The notes under the pieces: model-generated
What the model was told of the DNA's origin: nothing
Seen by the model: only the letters and a program-made list of their open reading frames with translations
The model's database searches: none
From: Treponema sp. UBA4377
Lineage (GTDB): Bacteria > Spirochaetota > Spirochaetia > Treponematales > Treponemataceae
Length of the DNA: 56,109 nucleotides
Reading direction: 5' to 3'
Assembly (NCBI GenBank): GCA_002391235.1
Contig: DGRX01000017.1
Coordinates: forward strand, 13,702-69,810
Translations under genes and position numbers: made by a program
Shown here: one piece after another, positions 25,434 to 32,639 of the stretch
Numbering within the stretch: the first letter of the stretch is position 1
Layout of the letters: every line of letters begins with the position of its first letter

Positions 25434-25820
25434 TTAGGCGTTGACCGAAAAGAGAGCGCCGGCTTGGGGCATCGCTCCGCTCAGCGTAAACTGGGCTTGG
25501 CTGGACTGCGCGCTTTGGGCGATTTGCTTTTGGTAGTTTTTAATCAAAGCGTCGGCCTGGGCTTCTGTGATGTGAACGCTCTTTTTGGGCGAGTTTTGGA
25601 CGCCCTTTATTCTGCTTAGGTTTTCAATCAAAGAATTGAGAATTTGAATTTTTGAAATGGAAACGCCGCTTTGTCCCTTGGGGGCCGCGATTCCAGAGAT
25701 GTGGTTGAATTGGGCGTAAATAACAGCCGAGGGGCTTACGGGAACAAATAGTTTTCCGCTGGCTCCGCTTGAAGAGACATGGTAGCTGTATGGGTTCAAA
25801 TTTGTAATATTTGAAATCAT
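25434..25820 (-). CDS. Unknown protein, probably in the sigma-28 (flagellar) regulon
   Basis: The protein has 128 residues with no recognised domain. It has a Ser/Gly-rich start (SNITNLNPYSYHVSSSGASG), a central helical part (SISKIQILNSLIENLSRIKG), an ITEAQADALIKNYQKQ segment and a Gln/Ser-rich tail; no signal peptide is evident. The reason for interest is upstream: TAAA-N15-TCCGATAA, one mismatch from the flagellar sigma-28 consensus, followed by GGAG eight bases before ATG 25820. This predicts expression with late flagellar or chemotaxis genes. It could be a small export substrate, chaperone or regulator; nothing more can be said. Confidence 0.65.
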   Translation of the reverse strand: MISNITNLNPYSYHVSSSGASGKLFVPVSPSAVIYAQFNHISGIAAPKGQSGVSISKIQILNSLIENLSRIKGVQNSPKKSVHITEAQADALIKNYQKQIAQSAQSSQAQFTLSGAMPQAGALFSVNA

Positions 25821-25838
25821 TTTTGCGCTCCAATTAAA

Positions 25839-25865
25839 TTATCGGAGCCGGCAAAAAAAACTTTA
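25839..25865 (-). promoter_or_regulatory. Sigma-28 (FliA) type promoter of the unknown gene
   Basis: Minus strand: TAAA (25865-25862), exactly 15 bases, TCCGATAA (25846-25839), 18 bases before the ATG at 25820. Compare the fliS promoter at 5421. Confidence 0.75.
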
Positions 25866-25887
25866 TAGCGGCTAAAAGCGCGCGGGC

Positions 25888-25915
25888 AAAAAAAAAGGCT
25901 CGAGCTTGTCGAGCC
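25888..25915 (-). terminator. Terminator of the unknown structured transcript
   Basis: Minus strand: GGCTCGA (25915-25909), loop CAAGC, TCGAGCC (25903-25897), then nine T (25896-25888). Confidence 0.88.
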
Positions 25916-25996
25916 TTATATGTTCTTCTATTGCCGACGCTGTCAAAACAGCGGAAGAACTTATTAGTTTCTGCGAGAAGCCGCAGACGCTTTTGT

Positions 25997-26047
25997 CTAC
26001 TGATTTATAGCCCCAGCAAGGCTAGCTCTCTTTGTCGGAAATTGCAT
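25997..26047 (-). CDS. Possible 16-residue peptide inside the structured transcript
   Basis: AGGAGG (26057-26052) sits four bases before ATG 26047, which begins MQFPTKRASLAGAINQ and ends at TAG 25999-25997. The same frame continues for ten codons (TKASAASRRN) to a double stop TAATAA at 25966-25961. The ribosome site is among the best in the window, so translation is plausible, as a leader peptide or a small protein. No homologue is recognised. Confidence 0.35.
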   Translation of the reverse strand: MQFPTKRASLAGAINQ

Positions 26048-26104
26048 AACGCCTCCTGTCGCGCGGGTGGTTAAAGTCCTCATCTCTTTCCTGCCCACGA
26101 TTTA

Positions 26105-26132
26105 ATGATAGCGCGCATTTGAAATAATGCAA
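26105..26132 (-). promoter_or_regulatory. Promoter of the structured transcript
   Basis: Minus strand: TTGCAT (26132-26127), 16-base spacer, TATCAT (26110-26105); start expected near 26098. Confidence 0.55.
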
Positions 26133-26213
26133 GTTTTTTTTGCAAAAAAATCGCTTTTTTTCGCGCCTTTTTTACGATAGTTGAAAATTTCAAGCAAGCC
26201 CTGGCGCGGGCGG

Positions 26214-27230
26214 TCAAAAGGTCGCGCGGCAAGCGATTGGAAGGTGGTCCGACCAACCGTTCAGCGAGTGAAGCCTAAAGCTTTTTGGCCTGCCGTCTTC
26301 GTAGGACCATTCGCCGGTTTGCGGGGCAAAGTCTTCCAGCCTTAAATTGCCGCTCGCGAAAAAATGGTCGATCCTTTCCCATTTGTCCCTAAAATTATAG
26401 CTTCCGATTTGCCCCGCAAAGTCAAGCCAGGGCGAATAGACCAAGGCCTTTTGTCCGGAGAAGGGGCAAGAAAGCGACACGTTGGCCGCTCCGCCGTCAA
26501 CGATTCTGAACTCGCTTATGTCTTGGTTAAAGTCGCCCGCGCAAATTATCGGAACTCCGCCGTCTTCTTCGTTTGCCTCGATTATTTTTTGCGCCAAAAG
26601 GCTTTCCTGCCAGCGCCGCCAAATGGCCGAATCTTGGCCGCCTGCTTTTCCGCCGCCCTTGGACTTCCAGTGGTTTACAAAAAGCTTTATGCGCTTTGGC
26701 GCAAAAAGGTCCACTTCTATAAGCGGCCTCATTGACGGCGCCTGGCTTTGTTCGGCCTGGATGTCCAGCGAGTGGACTTTTAGGCCTTGCAGGGGCAGGC
26801 GGGAAAGAACCGCGCAGCCGATAGAGGAATTCTCTTTTTTGGCGAAGCAGGCGTAGCGGTAGACTTTTTGCGGGTTCCAATTGTTTCCTGCGAGGGCGTT
26901 TGAAATGTCGTAGACGATTCCAATGTTTTCGATTTCTTCCAAAACCACAAGGTCGCCGTCAAGCTGGCCTATCGCCTTGCAGAGTTTTTGCAAGCGCTCT
27001 TTGTAGGCGTCTTGGCTCCATTTTTTTGACGTGATGAAGCTTGAGTACTCGACGCCGTCGTTGTTTCCGTCAAAGAAAGTTTGCGCGTTCCAATTGACGA
27101 TTTTTAGAGAATGCCTTTCCGTTTTCATGGCCGAGCAAGAAAAAAGGATTGGCGCCGACAAAAGAGCCGCCGCGGCAAGCGCGAGGCCGGCATACAGCGG
27201 GCTGACCGACTTTTTTTTGTAAAAATTCAT
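26214..27230 (-). CDS. Endonuclease/exonuclease/phosphatase-fold lipoprotein
   Basis: The protein has 338 residues. An N-terminal signal ends in a lipobox (LLSAPILFSCSAM; Cys near residue 32). The mature part is an EEP-fold (DNase I-like) enzyme with motifs in order: KIVNWNAQTFFDG, VLEEIEN (metal-binding Glu), KLFVNHWKSKG, CAGDFNQD and WSDHLPI (catalytic Asp-His). It may act as an envelope nuclease or phosphodiesterase for nutrient salvage; the substrate is not known. ATG 27230 has GAGGTG upstream. It diverges from the AICAR transformylase gene. Confidence 0.85.
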   Translation of the reverse strand: MNFYKKKSVSPLYAGLALAAAALLSAPILFSCSAMKTERHSLKIVNWNAQTFFDGNNDGVEYSSFITSKKWSQDAYKERLQKLCKAIGQLDGDLVVLEEIENIGIVYDISNALAGNNWNPQKVYRYACFAKKENSSIGCAVLSRLPLQGLKVHSLDIQAEQSQAPSMRPLIEVDLFAPKRIKLFVNHWKSKGGGKAGGQDSAIWRRWQESLLAQKIIEANEEDGGVPIICAGDFNQDISEFRIVDGGAANVSLSCPFSGQKALVYSPWLDFAGQIGSYNFRDKWERIDHFFASGNLRLEDFAPQTGEWSYEDGRPKSFRLHSLNGWSDHLPIACRATF

Positions 27231-27311
27231 TTTTTCACCTCATATATAAGATATGAATTTTTATCAAAAAATTCGCGCAAATTTCAAAAAAAAGCAAAAA
27301 AATTTGGATAA

Positions 27312-27340
27312 TTGACCGCGGCGGCGATTTGCGGTAAACT
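27312..27340 (+). promoter_or_regulatory. Promoter of the AICAR transformylase, leaderless
   Basis: TTGACC (27312-27317), 17-base spacer, TAAACT (27335-27340), seven bases, ATG 27348. The TTG of the -35 is in frame with the gene and can be mistaken for its start. Confidence 0.65.
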
Positions 27341-27347
27341 GACTCCT

Positions 27348-28520
27348 ATGAAAGAACTTGAACTAAAATATGGATGCAATCCAAACCAAAAGCCCGCGCG
27401 GGTTTACGTTGAGTCAGGCGACTTGCCTATAACTGTCGTGAACGGCCGCCCCGGCTACATCAATTTGCTTGACGCGTTGAACGGCTGGCAGCTTGTAAAA
27501 GAACTAAAGGAAGCCACAGGCCTTCCTGCAGCCGCCTCTTTTAAGCACGTTTCGCCGGCGGGCGCCGCGGTTGGCGTTCCTTTAAGCGACACCCTAAAAA
27601 AGATTTACTTTACTGACGACGTTGAGCTCACTCCGCTCGCCTCGGCCTACGCTCGAGCGCGCGGCGCGGACCGCATGTCAAGCTTCGGCGACTTTATTTC
27701 GCTTAGCGACAAGTGCGACAAGGCGACCGCTCTTTTGGTAAAAAAAGAGGTTTCGGACGGAATCATCGCTCCCGGCTATGACGACGACGCTTTGGAAATC
27801 CTTAAGGCAAAGAAAAACGGCGGCTATTGCGTGATCCAAATCGACCCCAACTACGTTCCGCCTGAGCTTGAGCGTAAGCAAGTTTTTGGCGTGACATTTG
27901 AGCAGGGCCACAACTTCATCAAGCTTGACGAAGCCTGCTTGCAGAATGTCGTCACAAAGAAAAAAGACTTTAGCGCGGAAGAAAAGCGCGACTTGATAAT
28001 TTCCCTGATTGTCCTAAAGTACACGCAGTCCAACAGCGTTTGCTACGTAAAGGACGGACAGGCGATTGGAATCGGAGCCGGCCAGCAAAGCCGCGTCCAC
28101 TGCACCCGTCTTGCCGGCGACAAGGCCGACAAGTGGTGGCTCCGACAAAGCCCAAAAGTTTTGGGCCTTAAGTTCGTTCCCGGCATCAAGAGAGCCGACC
28201 GCGACAACGCGATTGACGTTTACACTGGCAACGAATACATGGACGTTCTTGCCGACGGAAAGTGGGAAAAGATTTTCGCCGAAAAGCCTTCGGTTTTCAC
28301 CGATGCCGAAAAGGCCGAATGGATTTCAAAAAACAAGGACGTCGCTGTTGGCAGCGACGCCTTCTTCCCCTTTAGCGACAACGTCGAGCGCGCCTACAAG
28401 AGCGGCGTCAGCGTGATTGCCCAGCCGGGAGGCTCGGTTCGCGACGACGCGGTCATCGAATCCTGCGACCAGCACGGAATCGCGATGGCCTTTACCGGCA
28501 TCCGCTTGTTCCACCACTAA
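27348..28520 (+). CDS. AICAR transformylase (one-domain PurH type)
   Basis: The protein has 390 residues. It carries the transformylase half of PurH: LKYGCNPNQKPARVY, AASFKHVSPAGAAVG, GRADRMSSFGDFIS-like RGADRMSSFGDFISL, KYTQSNSVCYVKDGQAIG, GAGQQSRVHCTRLAGDKAD and QPGGSVRDDAVIESCDQHG. The N-terminal IMP cyclohydrolase (MGS-like) domain is absent, so the last purine step must be done by another protein. It transfers a formyl group from 10-formyl-THF to AICAR in de novo purine synthesis. The start at ATG 27348 is supported by the promoter geometry. A strong terminator follows. Confidence 0.92.
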   Translation: MKELELKYGCNPNQKPARVYVESGDLPITVVNGRPGYINLLDALNGWQLVKELKEATGLPAAASFKHVSPAGAAVGVPLSDTLKKIYFTDDVELTPLASAYARARGADRMSSFGDFISLSDKCDKATALLVKKEVSDGIIAPGYDDDALEILKAKKNGGYCVIQIDPNYVPPELERKQVFGVTFEQGHNFIKLDEACLQNVVTKKKDFSAEEKRDLIISLIVLKYTQSNSVCYVKDGQAIGIGAGQQSRVHCTRLAGDKADKWWLRQSPKVLGLKFVPGIKRADRDNAIDVYTGNEYMDVLADGKWEKIFAEKPSVFTDAEKAEWISKNKDVAVGSDAFFPFSDNVERAYKSGVSVIAQPGGSVRDDAVIESCDQHGIAMAFTGIRLFHH

Positions 28521-28560
28521 AAAATACGGCCCGCCGTGTTCGGCGGGCCGTATTTTTTTT
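28521..28560. terminator. Bidirectional terminator after the AICAR transformylase
   Basis: AAAATACGGCCCGCCG (28521-28536), loop TGTT, and its full complement ending TTTTTTTT (to 28560). A 16-bp perfect stem. Confidence 0.95.
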
Positions 28561-28578
28561 CGCTAGTTTAGCGTTGTT

Positions 28579-29193
28579 TCATTTTTTTTCTTCATTTTTG
28601 TCGCCGCCAAAGAATTTGTTGATTTTGTCTAAAAATCCTTCGGTTCCTTTCTGGATTTTTTCAGAAGCCTTTTCGGCCGCGCCTGTGACGGTTTCGTCGA
28701 CTGCGTCTTTGGCTCCCTTTACGGTGTCGTCAACCTTTTTCTTGGCGCTGTCCTTTACGCCGGAAACCGCATCTTCGACAGACTCCTTTGTCTTCTTTAC
28801 CGCGTCGGAGGCTTTTTCCTTTACGGCTCCGCCAACTTTTTCGGCGGCGTCGCCAACGGCCTCTCCAACCTTGTGGACGGATTCGGAAGCGCTGTCCTTT
28901 TGTGAAACGGCTTTAAGTTTTGCGCAAGCCGTGTCGTAGCGTTTTGTCAGGCGCCAATCGCTAAAGCGCTGGATTGTCGTTAGCGTCACGGTTTTTCTAA
29001 GCGCGTCGATTTCTGTTTTTTGCGACGTGATTTCAGAAAGCTTTGAGGCTTCGTTGTTTTTGGCGCAGCTTTCGGCCACAGTCACAAGGTTTGTGAATTT
29101 GGAAAGGTAGCTTTCAGCCGCCGCGTCGGCAAAGGCAAAAGTTCCGGCCGCCAAAACAGCGAGGGCGATTGCAAAGATTTTTAGGTTTTTCAT
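28579..29193 (-). CDS. Secreted LEA-like amphipathic-helix repeat protein
   Basis: The protein has 204 residues. It has a signal peptide (KIFAIALAVLAAGTFAFADA), a helical domain to about residue 100 and then a long Lys/Asp/Glu/Ala/Val repeat region (EAVGDAAEKVGGAVKEKASD; AVKKTKESVEDAVSGVKDSA) with an approximate 11-residue period. Such periodicity is typical of group 3 LEA proteins and apolipoproteins, which form amphipathic helices on membranes or protect against drying. Here the protein would be periplasmic. ATG 29193 follows AAGGAG. It is separated by 56 bases from the DUF4340 gene upstream. Confidence 0.65.
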   Translation of the reverse strand: MKNLKIFAIALAVLAAGTFAFADAAAESYLSKFTNLVTVAESCAKNNEASKLSEITSQKTEIDALRKTVTLTTIQRFSDWRLTKRYDTACAKLKAVSQKDSASESVHKVGEAVGDAAEKVGGAVKEKASDAVKKTKESVEDAVSGVKDSAKKKVDDTVKGAKDAVDETVTGAAEKASEKIQKGTEGFLDKINKFFGGDKNEEKK

Positions 29194-29249
29194 TGTCTTC
29201 TCCTTATGTCGTATATTAGCGCTTTTCGCGCTTTTTTGCTACAGCAATT

Positions 29250-29831
29250 TTAGTTTGTTATTTCCTCAGCGGCGGCCTCGTCCGGTTTGGCGCTTTCGTC
29301 CGCTTTGGGCTCTTCCGGCTCCTTTTCCTTTAAGTCGTCAAGGCTAAAGGTCCAGTCGCGGCGAAGGTTTCCCTGCGCAAGGTAAATCTCTTTCTTCGCG
29401 CCTAGCTTAACGTAGGCCTGCGAGCCGCTTACGCTTTCTTTTCCGACCAAGATTTTTTGAAAGTCCTTCGCTCCCATTTTCGCTTGGATTGAAATCGCTT
29501 GGTCCAGTCCGTAGCGCTCAAGCGTGGCGGCGCTGTCGGAGCGGCTTGCGACGTTCAAGGTTTTTACGATCGAAAGGCTTTTTACAAGCGAATCCATTTT
29601 TGCCTTGTCCAGCTTTTGCGCGCCGCAAAACCAATCGCTTCCGTTCCGCTGAAGGACAAGCGTGTTGCCGGAATTTTCAACGCTGATGTAGTCCGGCTCT
29701 CCCTTGACCCTAAAGGTTTTTTGCGGGCTCTTTAGGCCGATGAAAAATTGCGCCGCGCAAATCACAAAAAGGGCCGCCGCGACTGCAGCCAAGATTTTCG
29801 TTCGTTTTGAAAAATTAACTTTATCGCTCAT
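29250..29831 (-). CDS. DUF4340-type membrane-anchored protein
   Basis: The protein has 193 residues. One N-terminal span (ILAAVAAALFVICAAQFFIG) is followed by a periplasmic beta-rich domain (LVLQRNGSDWFCGAQKLDKA, LERYGLDQAISIQAKMGAKD, ILVGKESVSGSQAYVKLGAK), the pattern of DUF4340, and an acidic tail (EPEEPKADESAKPDEAAAEE). DUF4340 proteins usually accompany a GldG-like protein and an ABC transporter, as here. Its ATG overlaps the upstream gene by four bases. Confidence 0.8.
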   Translation of the reverse strand: MSDKVNFSKRTKILAAVAAALFVICAAQFFIGLKSPQKTFRVKGEPDYISVENSGNTLVLQRNGSDWFCGAQKLDKAKMDSLVKSLSIVKTLNVASRSDSAATLERYGLDQAISIQAKMGAKDFQKILVGKESVSGSQAYVKLGAKKEIYLAQGNLRRDWTFSLDDLKEKEPEEPKADESAKPDEAAAEEITN

Positions 29832-32638
29832 TTTGTCTCTTCCTCTTTTTTGCCCTTGGATGGAGCGGCAATCTCGCGCTCGTCGTTGGGGTTGTATTTG
29901 ATTCTAATTTCGTTCCTGCGGACGGCCCTTAGGCGCCATACCAAAAGGCCCGCAAGCGCGACCAAGGCCGCCAGGCCGAATTGGTTAAAGAGCTTGAAGA
30001 GCGTGGCAAGCGCTGGATTCTTTACGCTAAGCAAGTTGAGCGCCGCGCCCTTTGTCCGCATTTGGCAAAAGTCTTCCTGGCCGTTCAAAACGTCAACCGC
30101 GTTTCGCATGAAAAGCGACATCGGCTCGGAGGCGTTGTCGTCGATCAATTGTTGCGTGGTGACTTGCGATGAGTTTATCAAAAGAATCTTGGCGTTTTGG
30201 ATTCCCTTGTCCAAGGCTTGCGCGGCGGAAAGGTCGTCGCGCTTGGCGCCTTCTTCAAGGCCTTCTGTCTTTTCCTCGCCGTCGATTGACGGAGCGATTC
30301 CGGCGTAGGCGGACTTGAACTTTCCTTCGACCAAAACGGCCAAGTTGTTCTTTCCAAGCTTTTCGGCTTCTTGCGGCGGGAAAATGTATCCCGGATACAA
30401 GATGATGTTTTCGCTTACAGTCCAAGACTTGTCGGACGAGCGGGCCAAAACAGTCGTTTTTAGTTCAGCGTTTTCTTGGGCCTTGCTAATGTCGATCGAG
30501 CCGTTTTGCAAGAAAATCATTCCCGCGATGTATTTTGTTATGGGGCTCTTTTGGTCCAACTGGCTCTTTTCCAAAAGCGGCGCCCAGTTCAATTTTGCCG
30601 AGTCGGGGCGGCCTTGGTTTTGCGTAAAGCAGTTTTCGTCCATTACGTAATTGGCGCCTGGAACGATTCCGTAAGCGTCAAGCAAAGTTTCCAAGCCAGT
30701 GTCGGGCTTGGTGTAAGCGGGCATTTGTCCGCCTTGCGCCGACTCGGAAAGCGGCTCTAGGCAGAGCAAGAGGTTTCCGCCAGCCATCACAAATTGGTCA
30801 AGCTTTCTGAGCTCCTTTTCGCTGAACTTTGTCTTGGGGCCGTTTACGATCGCGCACTTTATGTTGAGCGGAATGTCTTCCTCGCTAAGGTTGATTTCCT
30901 TGAACGAGTAAATGTCGTTAAGCGCGTTCCTAAAGTTTTCGGCGGACAAGTCGTTTTGCTTGTAGCGGTCGCCGTAAAGCGAAAGCTCGTCGTGGCCTGT
31001 GATGTAAGCCACTTGCACGCTTTTGGAAAGAAGGCTTTCGATGGATGACGAAACGCTTTCTTGCAGGTTTTCAGCTCCGGCCAAGCGCCAGCCAAAAAAG
31101 TTTTGCAATTTCAACGGAACGCTTCTAAAGTTGTCGCCCAGCTTCAACACAAGGCCGAGCGCGGTTGTCTTTTGCTCCTTTGTGTCGGGGTCGTCATAGT
31201 TGACCGCTTGGATTCCGTACTTTTCGGCAAGGTCCGCCGCTTCTTGTCCCGAAACGTTCTGGACCTTAAAGTTGATTTGGCCGTCGTATTTTTTGTTAAG
31301 CTCGGCGGCTGTTTGTCTGGCAAGGCCTTCAAGCTTTGAAAGGCCCGCGATGCCGTAGCCCTTAAGCTCTTCGGCGGGGAACAAGATTAGGTCAAGCCCG
31401 CCCTTTAGCTGGGCCAAGGCGTCGCTTGTGGAAATCATTTTTGACATCGCCGTCGTAAGCTTGTATTCCAAGCCGGCCGAATTGTTGAGGTTGTCAAAGG
31501 TCTTTATGTTGTCGCCGTAAACTATCGCGACGCTCATCCAAACGGCCTTGGCGCTCACTTCGGTGGTCTCAACCTTTTGGACTTGCGTTTGGTTCAGGCC
31601 GTAAGAGCGGGCCGCGTCTTCGCTTTCTTCCTTGTTCATGTCAAAGAATTTATAGTTGAAGTTTTTGTTGGCCTGGCTCTTGTATTCCTGCAAGAGGTCG
31701 CGCAAGTATTGGTCGACGCTGTTGTAGGGAGCGGGAAGGTCGCTGGAAAAGAATACGTTGACGTTCAGCGGCTCTTGGAGCGAGCCTACCAATTCCTTGC
31801 TGGCCTTTGAAAGCGAATACATTTTTTGGCCGGTAAGGTCGGCGCGGACAAAGGCTCCGCTTGCCGCGACATTGGCCAAGATTAAAATCGCGACGGCCAA
31901 GGCAAAGTCGATTGAATGTTCCTTTGTCCAGTTGATGACAAACCTTTTTATTGTCAAAAGCAAAAAGAGCGCCGTCAGCGCGGCAAAGTAAATTATGTCG
32001 CGGCTGTCAACGATTCCGCGGGCGATTGACTGAAAGTGGGTCGTAGCGCTTGCCCAGGCGAAAAACTTTACAAGCGGAGCGGGCAAGAATACCAATATCG
32101 TTCCGACCAAAGTCAAGGCAAAGCTTATCGCAAGCGCGGTGAAGAAAGCGATGATTTGGTTCTTTGTCATTCCGCTGGAAAATATTCCGATCGCCGAATA
32201 AAGAGCGCACAAAAGAAGCGAGCCCAAAAAGCCGCAGAAAATAGGACCTAAGTCAACTTGTCCAAAGACTCGCGCGGTGACCGCGTAAAATAGCGTCGGA
32301 CAAAGCATCGCGGCGCTTGTGATGAAGGCCGCCAAAAATTTTCCGATGACTATTTGCGCCTCGGTTACCGGCAGCGTCAAAAGCGTTTCAAAGCTTCCCG
32401 AGCGCAGCTCTTCGCTAAAAAGCCGCATCGTCAAGGCCGGCACGAAAAGGCTTAGCAAAAGCGGAAGGATGCTAAAGTAGTTTCTAAGCTCGGCCCTCCC
32501 GTTTAAAAAGAAAGTTGAAAAGAAAAGGATTCCCGAAAGAATCAAGAAGAGTCCTGTCACGATGTAGGCCGCCGGGTTTGTGAAGTAGGCGGAAAGCTCG
32601 CGGCGCATTATGGTGAATGTTGAGTTGCGTTTTTTCAT
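29828..32638 (-). CDS. ABC-2 permease fused to a GldG-like domain
   Basis: The protein has 936 residues. Residues about 1-240 form a six-span ABC-2 permease (FTNPAAYIVTGLFLILSGIL, TLLTLPVTEAQIVIGKFLAA). From about 270 a GldG-like extracytoplasmic part follows (LKEPLNVNVFFSSDLPAPYN-type: LQEPLNVNVFFSSDLPAPYN), with a DUF4350/ABC-type domain (QVAYITGHDELSLYGD, MAGGNLLLCLEPL) and a C-terminal span near 895 (FNQFGLAALVALAGLLVWRL). Gld proteins are named for Bacteroidota gliding, but such fused permeases occur in many non-gliding bacteria. Export or envelope role likely; substrate unknown. Confidence 0.87.
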   Translation of the reverse strand: MKKRNSTFTIMRRELSAYFTNPAAYIVTGLFLILSGILFFSTFFLNGRAELRNYFSILPLLLSLFVPALTMRLFSEELRSGSFETLLTLPVTEAQIVIGKFLAAFITSAAMLCPTLFYAVTARVFGQVDLGPIFCGFLGSLLLCALYSAIGIFSSGMTKNQIIAFFTALAISFALTLVGTILVFLPAPLVKFFAWASATTHFQSIARGIVDSRDIIYFAALTALFLLLTIKRFVINWTKEHSIDFALAVAILILANVAASGAFVRADLTGQKMYSLSKASKELVGSLQEPLNVNVFFSSDLPAPYNSVDQYLRDLLQEYKSQANKNFNYKFFDMNKEESEDAARSYGLNQTQVQKVETTEVSAKAVWMSVAIVYGDNIKTFDNLNNSAGLEYKLTTAMSKMISTSDALAQLKGGLDLILFPAEELKGYGIAGLSKLEGLARQTAAELNKKYDGQINFKVQNVSGQEAADLAEKYGIQAVNYDDPDTKEQKTTALGLVLKLGDNFRSVPLKLQNFFGWRLAGAENLQESVSSSIESLLSKSVQVAYITGHDELSLYGDRYKQNDLSAENFRNALNDIYSFKEINLSEEDIPLNIKCAIVNGPKTKFSEKELRKLDQFVMAGGNLLLCLEPLSESAQGGQMPAYTKPDTGLETLLDAYGIVPGANYVMDENCFTQNQGRPDSAKLNWAPLLEKSQLDQKSPITKYIAGMIFLQNGSIDISKAQENAELKTTVLARSSDKSWTVSENIILYPGYIFPPQEAEKLGKNNLAVLVEGKFKSAYAGIAPSIDGEEKTEGLEEGAKRDDLSAAQALDKGIQNAKILLINSSQVTTQQLIDDNASEPMSLFMRNAVDVLNGQEDFCQMRTKGAALNLLSVKNPALATLFKLFNQFGLAALVALAGLLVWRLRAVRRNEIRIKYNPNDEREIAAPSKGKKEEETK

Positions 32639-32639
32639 C

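Larger units (their letters stand above)
25888..26098 (-). ncRNA. Structured transcript of unknown class, about 210 nt
   Basis: A promoter (26132-26105) and a strong terminator (25915-25888) bound a free-standing unit in a 393-base gap without a large gene. The RNA can form successive hairpins: TAGCC/GGCTA near 26023-26006, TCTGCG/CGCAGA near 25987-25970, a nested one GTTCTTC/GAAGAAC (25960-25922) enclosing CGCTGT/ACAGCG, and the terminator stem. The 5' end CGTGGGCA can pair with TGCCCGCG just after the T-run. It does not match tmRNA, 6S, RNase P, SRP RNA or a riboswitch I know. It may instead be the mRNA of a very short peptide (26047-25997). Confidence 0.6.

Noticed and set aside
25434..25450. 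GGTTAGGCGTTGACC as a recombination site
   Set aside because: It is within the 3' end of a gene and has no partner elsewhere in the window.
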